From contig JAFMBT010000011.1 of assembly GCA_017858325.1 (NCBI GenBank), positions 1 to 49,631 on the forward strand: 49,631 nucleotides of DNA, written 5' to 3'. The notes under the pieces were generated by a model, which saw only the letters and a program-made list of their open reading frames with translations, was not told where the DNA came from and made no database searches. Source of the DNA: Candidatus Planktophila sp. Lineage in GTDB: Bacteria > Actinomycetota > Actinomycetes > Nanopelagicales > Nanopelagicaceae. Every line of letters begins with the position of its first letter. Position 1 is the stretch's first letter. The translations under genes and the position numbers were made by a program. This document shows positions 48,337-49,631 of the stretch, piece by piece.

Positions 48337-49631
48337 ATGCGGTTAAAGCTTTCGGTCATCGGTTGTGGTTATCTCGGTGCAACCCACGCGGCCTGCATGT
48401 CTTCACTTGGATTTGAAGTTGTGGGTGTTGATACAGACCAGAATAAAGTTGATCTCCTTAGCGCTGGAAAGTTACCTTTCTACGAGCCTAGATTGGACAC
48501 TCTCTTAGCGGCAGAGATGAAGACGGGTCGACTCTCCTTCACTACTGATTTTTCAGCAGTTGCCAATGCTGATGTGCACTTTATCTGTGTTGGTACTCCC
48601 CAAAGCAAAGATGGACTTGCCGCAGATCTCACATATGTAAAGTCATCAGTTGCTGCGATTGCGCCATATCTAAAGGAAGGCGCGCTGGTCGTCGGAAAAT
48701 CAACAGTGCCGGTAGGAACAGCGCAAGATCTGCGCGCAGAACTAGCAGTAAGTGCGCCACAGGCAGATTTAGCGTGGAACCCTGAATTTCTTCGCGAAGG
48801 CTTCGCCGTTGAAGATACCTTGACGCCCAATCGACTTGTCGTCGGAGTTGCAAATGACCGAGCAGAGGAGATTCTGAAAGAAGTCTATAAACCTGTTATC
48901 GCCCTCGGTACTCCGTGGGTGCGCGCAGATCTTCCAACCGCTGAACTGGTCAAAGTCGCTGCAAATTCATTTCTGGCAACGAAGATTTCATTTATCAATG
49001 CCATGGCTGAAGTGTGTGAAGCTGCAGGCGGTGATGTCACGGTACTAGCACAAGCAATTGGTTATGATCCAAGAATCGGCAACCGATTCCTTCAAGCGGG
49101 TATCGGTTTTGGTGGGGGTTGCTTACCGAAAGATATTCGCGCATTTATGGCACGTGCCCAAGAACTTGGAGCAAATCAGGCTCTGGAATTTCTGCGCGAA
49201 ATAGATGCAATTAACTTGCGTGCCCGCCAACGAGTGATCGATGTAGTCCGAGCAGATCTATCGGATGACTTAACTCAATACAAGATCGCTGTTTTAGGTG
49301 CAACATTTAAGCCTGATAGCGATGATGTACGTGATTCTCCAGCACTTGATATTGCTGCACAATTGCAAGCTGCCGGTGCCAAGGTTGTTGTTCATGACCC
49401 TAAAGGGATTGAACCAGCACGTAAGCGGTTTCCGCATCTTGATTATGCCGAACGAGTAACAGATGCCGTAAAAGATGCGGACGCTATTTTACATCTGACT
49501 GAGTGGAAAGAGTATCGAGAACTAGATCCTGCTGTTATCGGAGGACTTGTTAAATCTAAGTTCTTGATCGATGGAAGAAATATGCTGGACCGCGATAAAT
49601 GGCGAAACGCTGGATGGCGCGTTCACGCACT
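48337..49631 (+). CDS. ugd: UDP-glucose/GDP-mannose 6-dehydrogenase (partial, 3' end off window)
   Basis: About 431 codons are present without a stop, so nearly the whole enzyme is here. It oxidises a nucleotide sugar to its uronic acid using two NAD+. The NAD-binding VIGCGYLGATHAA opens the protein, WNPEFLREGFAVED and the catalytic Cys262 in GFGGGCLPKD follow, then LGATFKPDSDDVRDSP marks the C-terminal domain. UDP-glucose is the likeliest substrate, giving UDP-glucuronate for the neighbouring surface glycan; GDP-mannose cannot be excluded. The start lacks a ribosome site. Confidence 0.94.
   Translation, partial: MRLKLSVIGCGYLGATHAACMSSLGFEVVGVDTDQNKVDLLSAGKLPFYEPRLDTLLAAEMKTGRLSFTTDFSAVANADVHFICVGTPQSKDGLAADLTYVKSSVAAIAPYLKEGALVVGKSTVPVGTAQDLRAELAVSAPQADLAWNPEFLREGFAVEDTLTPNRLVVGVANDRAEEILKEVYKPVIALGTPWVRADLPTAELVKVAANSFLATKISFINAMAEVCEAAGGDVTVLAQAIGYDPRIGNRFLQAGIGFGGGCLPKDIRAFMARAQELGANQALEFLREIDAINLRARQRVIDVVRADLSDDLTQYKIAVLGATFKPDSDDVRDSPALDIAAQLQAAGAKVVVHDPKGIEPARKRFPHLDYAERVTDAVKDADAILHLTEWKEYRELDPAVIGGLVKSKFLIDGRNMLDRDKWRNAGWRVHA

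Noticed and set aside
1-49631. CRISPR arrays, prophage, insertion sequences or a replication origin
   Set aside because: No regularly spaced repeats, integrase or transposase genes, terminal inverted repeats, or DnaA-box clusters were seen on reading both strands.

Overview
The window is a gene-dense chromosomal stretch of a free-living, probably streamlined actinobacterium. Lineage markers are WhiB1- and WhiB2-type regulators, the MtrA/MtrB two-component pair, the mycothiol enzyme MshB, a PdtaS-type histidine kinase, actinobacterial DapC and DapD, and several small families typical of Actinobacteria (DUF3107, DUF3117, DUF3499, DUF5719, DUF6912, an Rv3235-like protein). Base composition looks near 45-50% GC, well below typical Streptomyces or Mycobacterium. 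Spacers are tiny: no gap between genes exceeds about 190 bases, and many genes overlap by 1-8 bases. This fits a freshwater Nanopelagicales (acI)-like organism. That placement is inference, since no rRNA is present.

Layout. 1-3058 (minus): msrA, a LacI-type regulator, a MalY-like C-S lyase and the start of an FAD oxidoreductase. 3117-3188: tRNA-Arg(CCG). 3346-7847: whiB1, then a minus-strand operon (SAF protein, CpaE-like protein, DUF6912 protein, pdtaS) and a divergent Rv3235-like gene. 7854-14827 (minus): sahH-mtrA-mtrB-comF, then secA. 14926-23882 (minus): fdxC-dapC-mannose-1-phosphate guanylyltransferase, then whiB2-giant GT2-DUF5719, then DUF3499-manB. 23974-30954: GNAT-cysS (plus), moeZ-mshB-DUF6113 (minus), then TetR, DUF3107 and a DEAD-box helicase (plus). 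30951-34797 (minus): EamA transporter, PHP phosphoesterase, MarC, MpaB-like oxygenase, ParA-like ATPase. 34842-36637 (plus): MgtE_N/CBS protein and DUF1003. 36605-41317 (minus): pepA-O-methyltransferase-htrA-tatB-mrp. 41341-43313: DUF3117, a stand-alone sigma region 4-like protein, an SRPBCC protein and dapD. 43310-49631: a surface-polysaccharide region (ABC exporter, glycosyltransferase, LCP ligase, SpoIID-like protein, UDP-sugar dehydrogenase) running off the right edge.

How the genes work together. Much of the window concerns the envelope: protein export (SecA, TatB, HtrA), growth and division signalling (MtrAB), mannose activation (ManB and a guanylyltransferase), lysine/diaminopimelate synthesis (DapC, DapD) and glycopolymer export. 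Redox and thiol functions (MsrA, MshB, MoeZ, FdxC, two WhiB proteins) form a second theme. Many neighbour pairs match Mycobacterium tuberculosis order as I remember it (whiB1-pdtaS, mtrA-mtrB-comF-secA, moeZ-tetR-DUF3107-rhlE-parA, fdxC-dapC, mrp-DUF1003-MgtE, tatB-htrA-O-methyltransferase).

No CRISPR array, phage, insertion sequence or clearly new multi-gene system was seen. The most interesting signals are an apparent leaderless-start architecture at 11 genes, a perfect 16-base palindrome over the whiB2 promoter, a CpaE-like protein whose P-loop has lost both lysines, a one-domain sigma region 4 protein, and the absence of lpqB and hpf from a normally conserved gene block.
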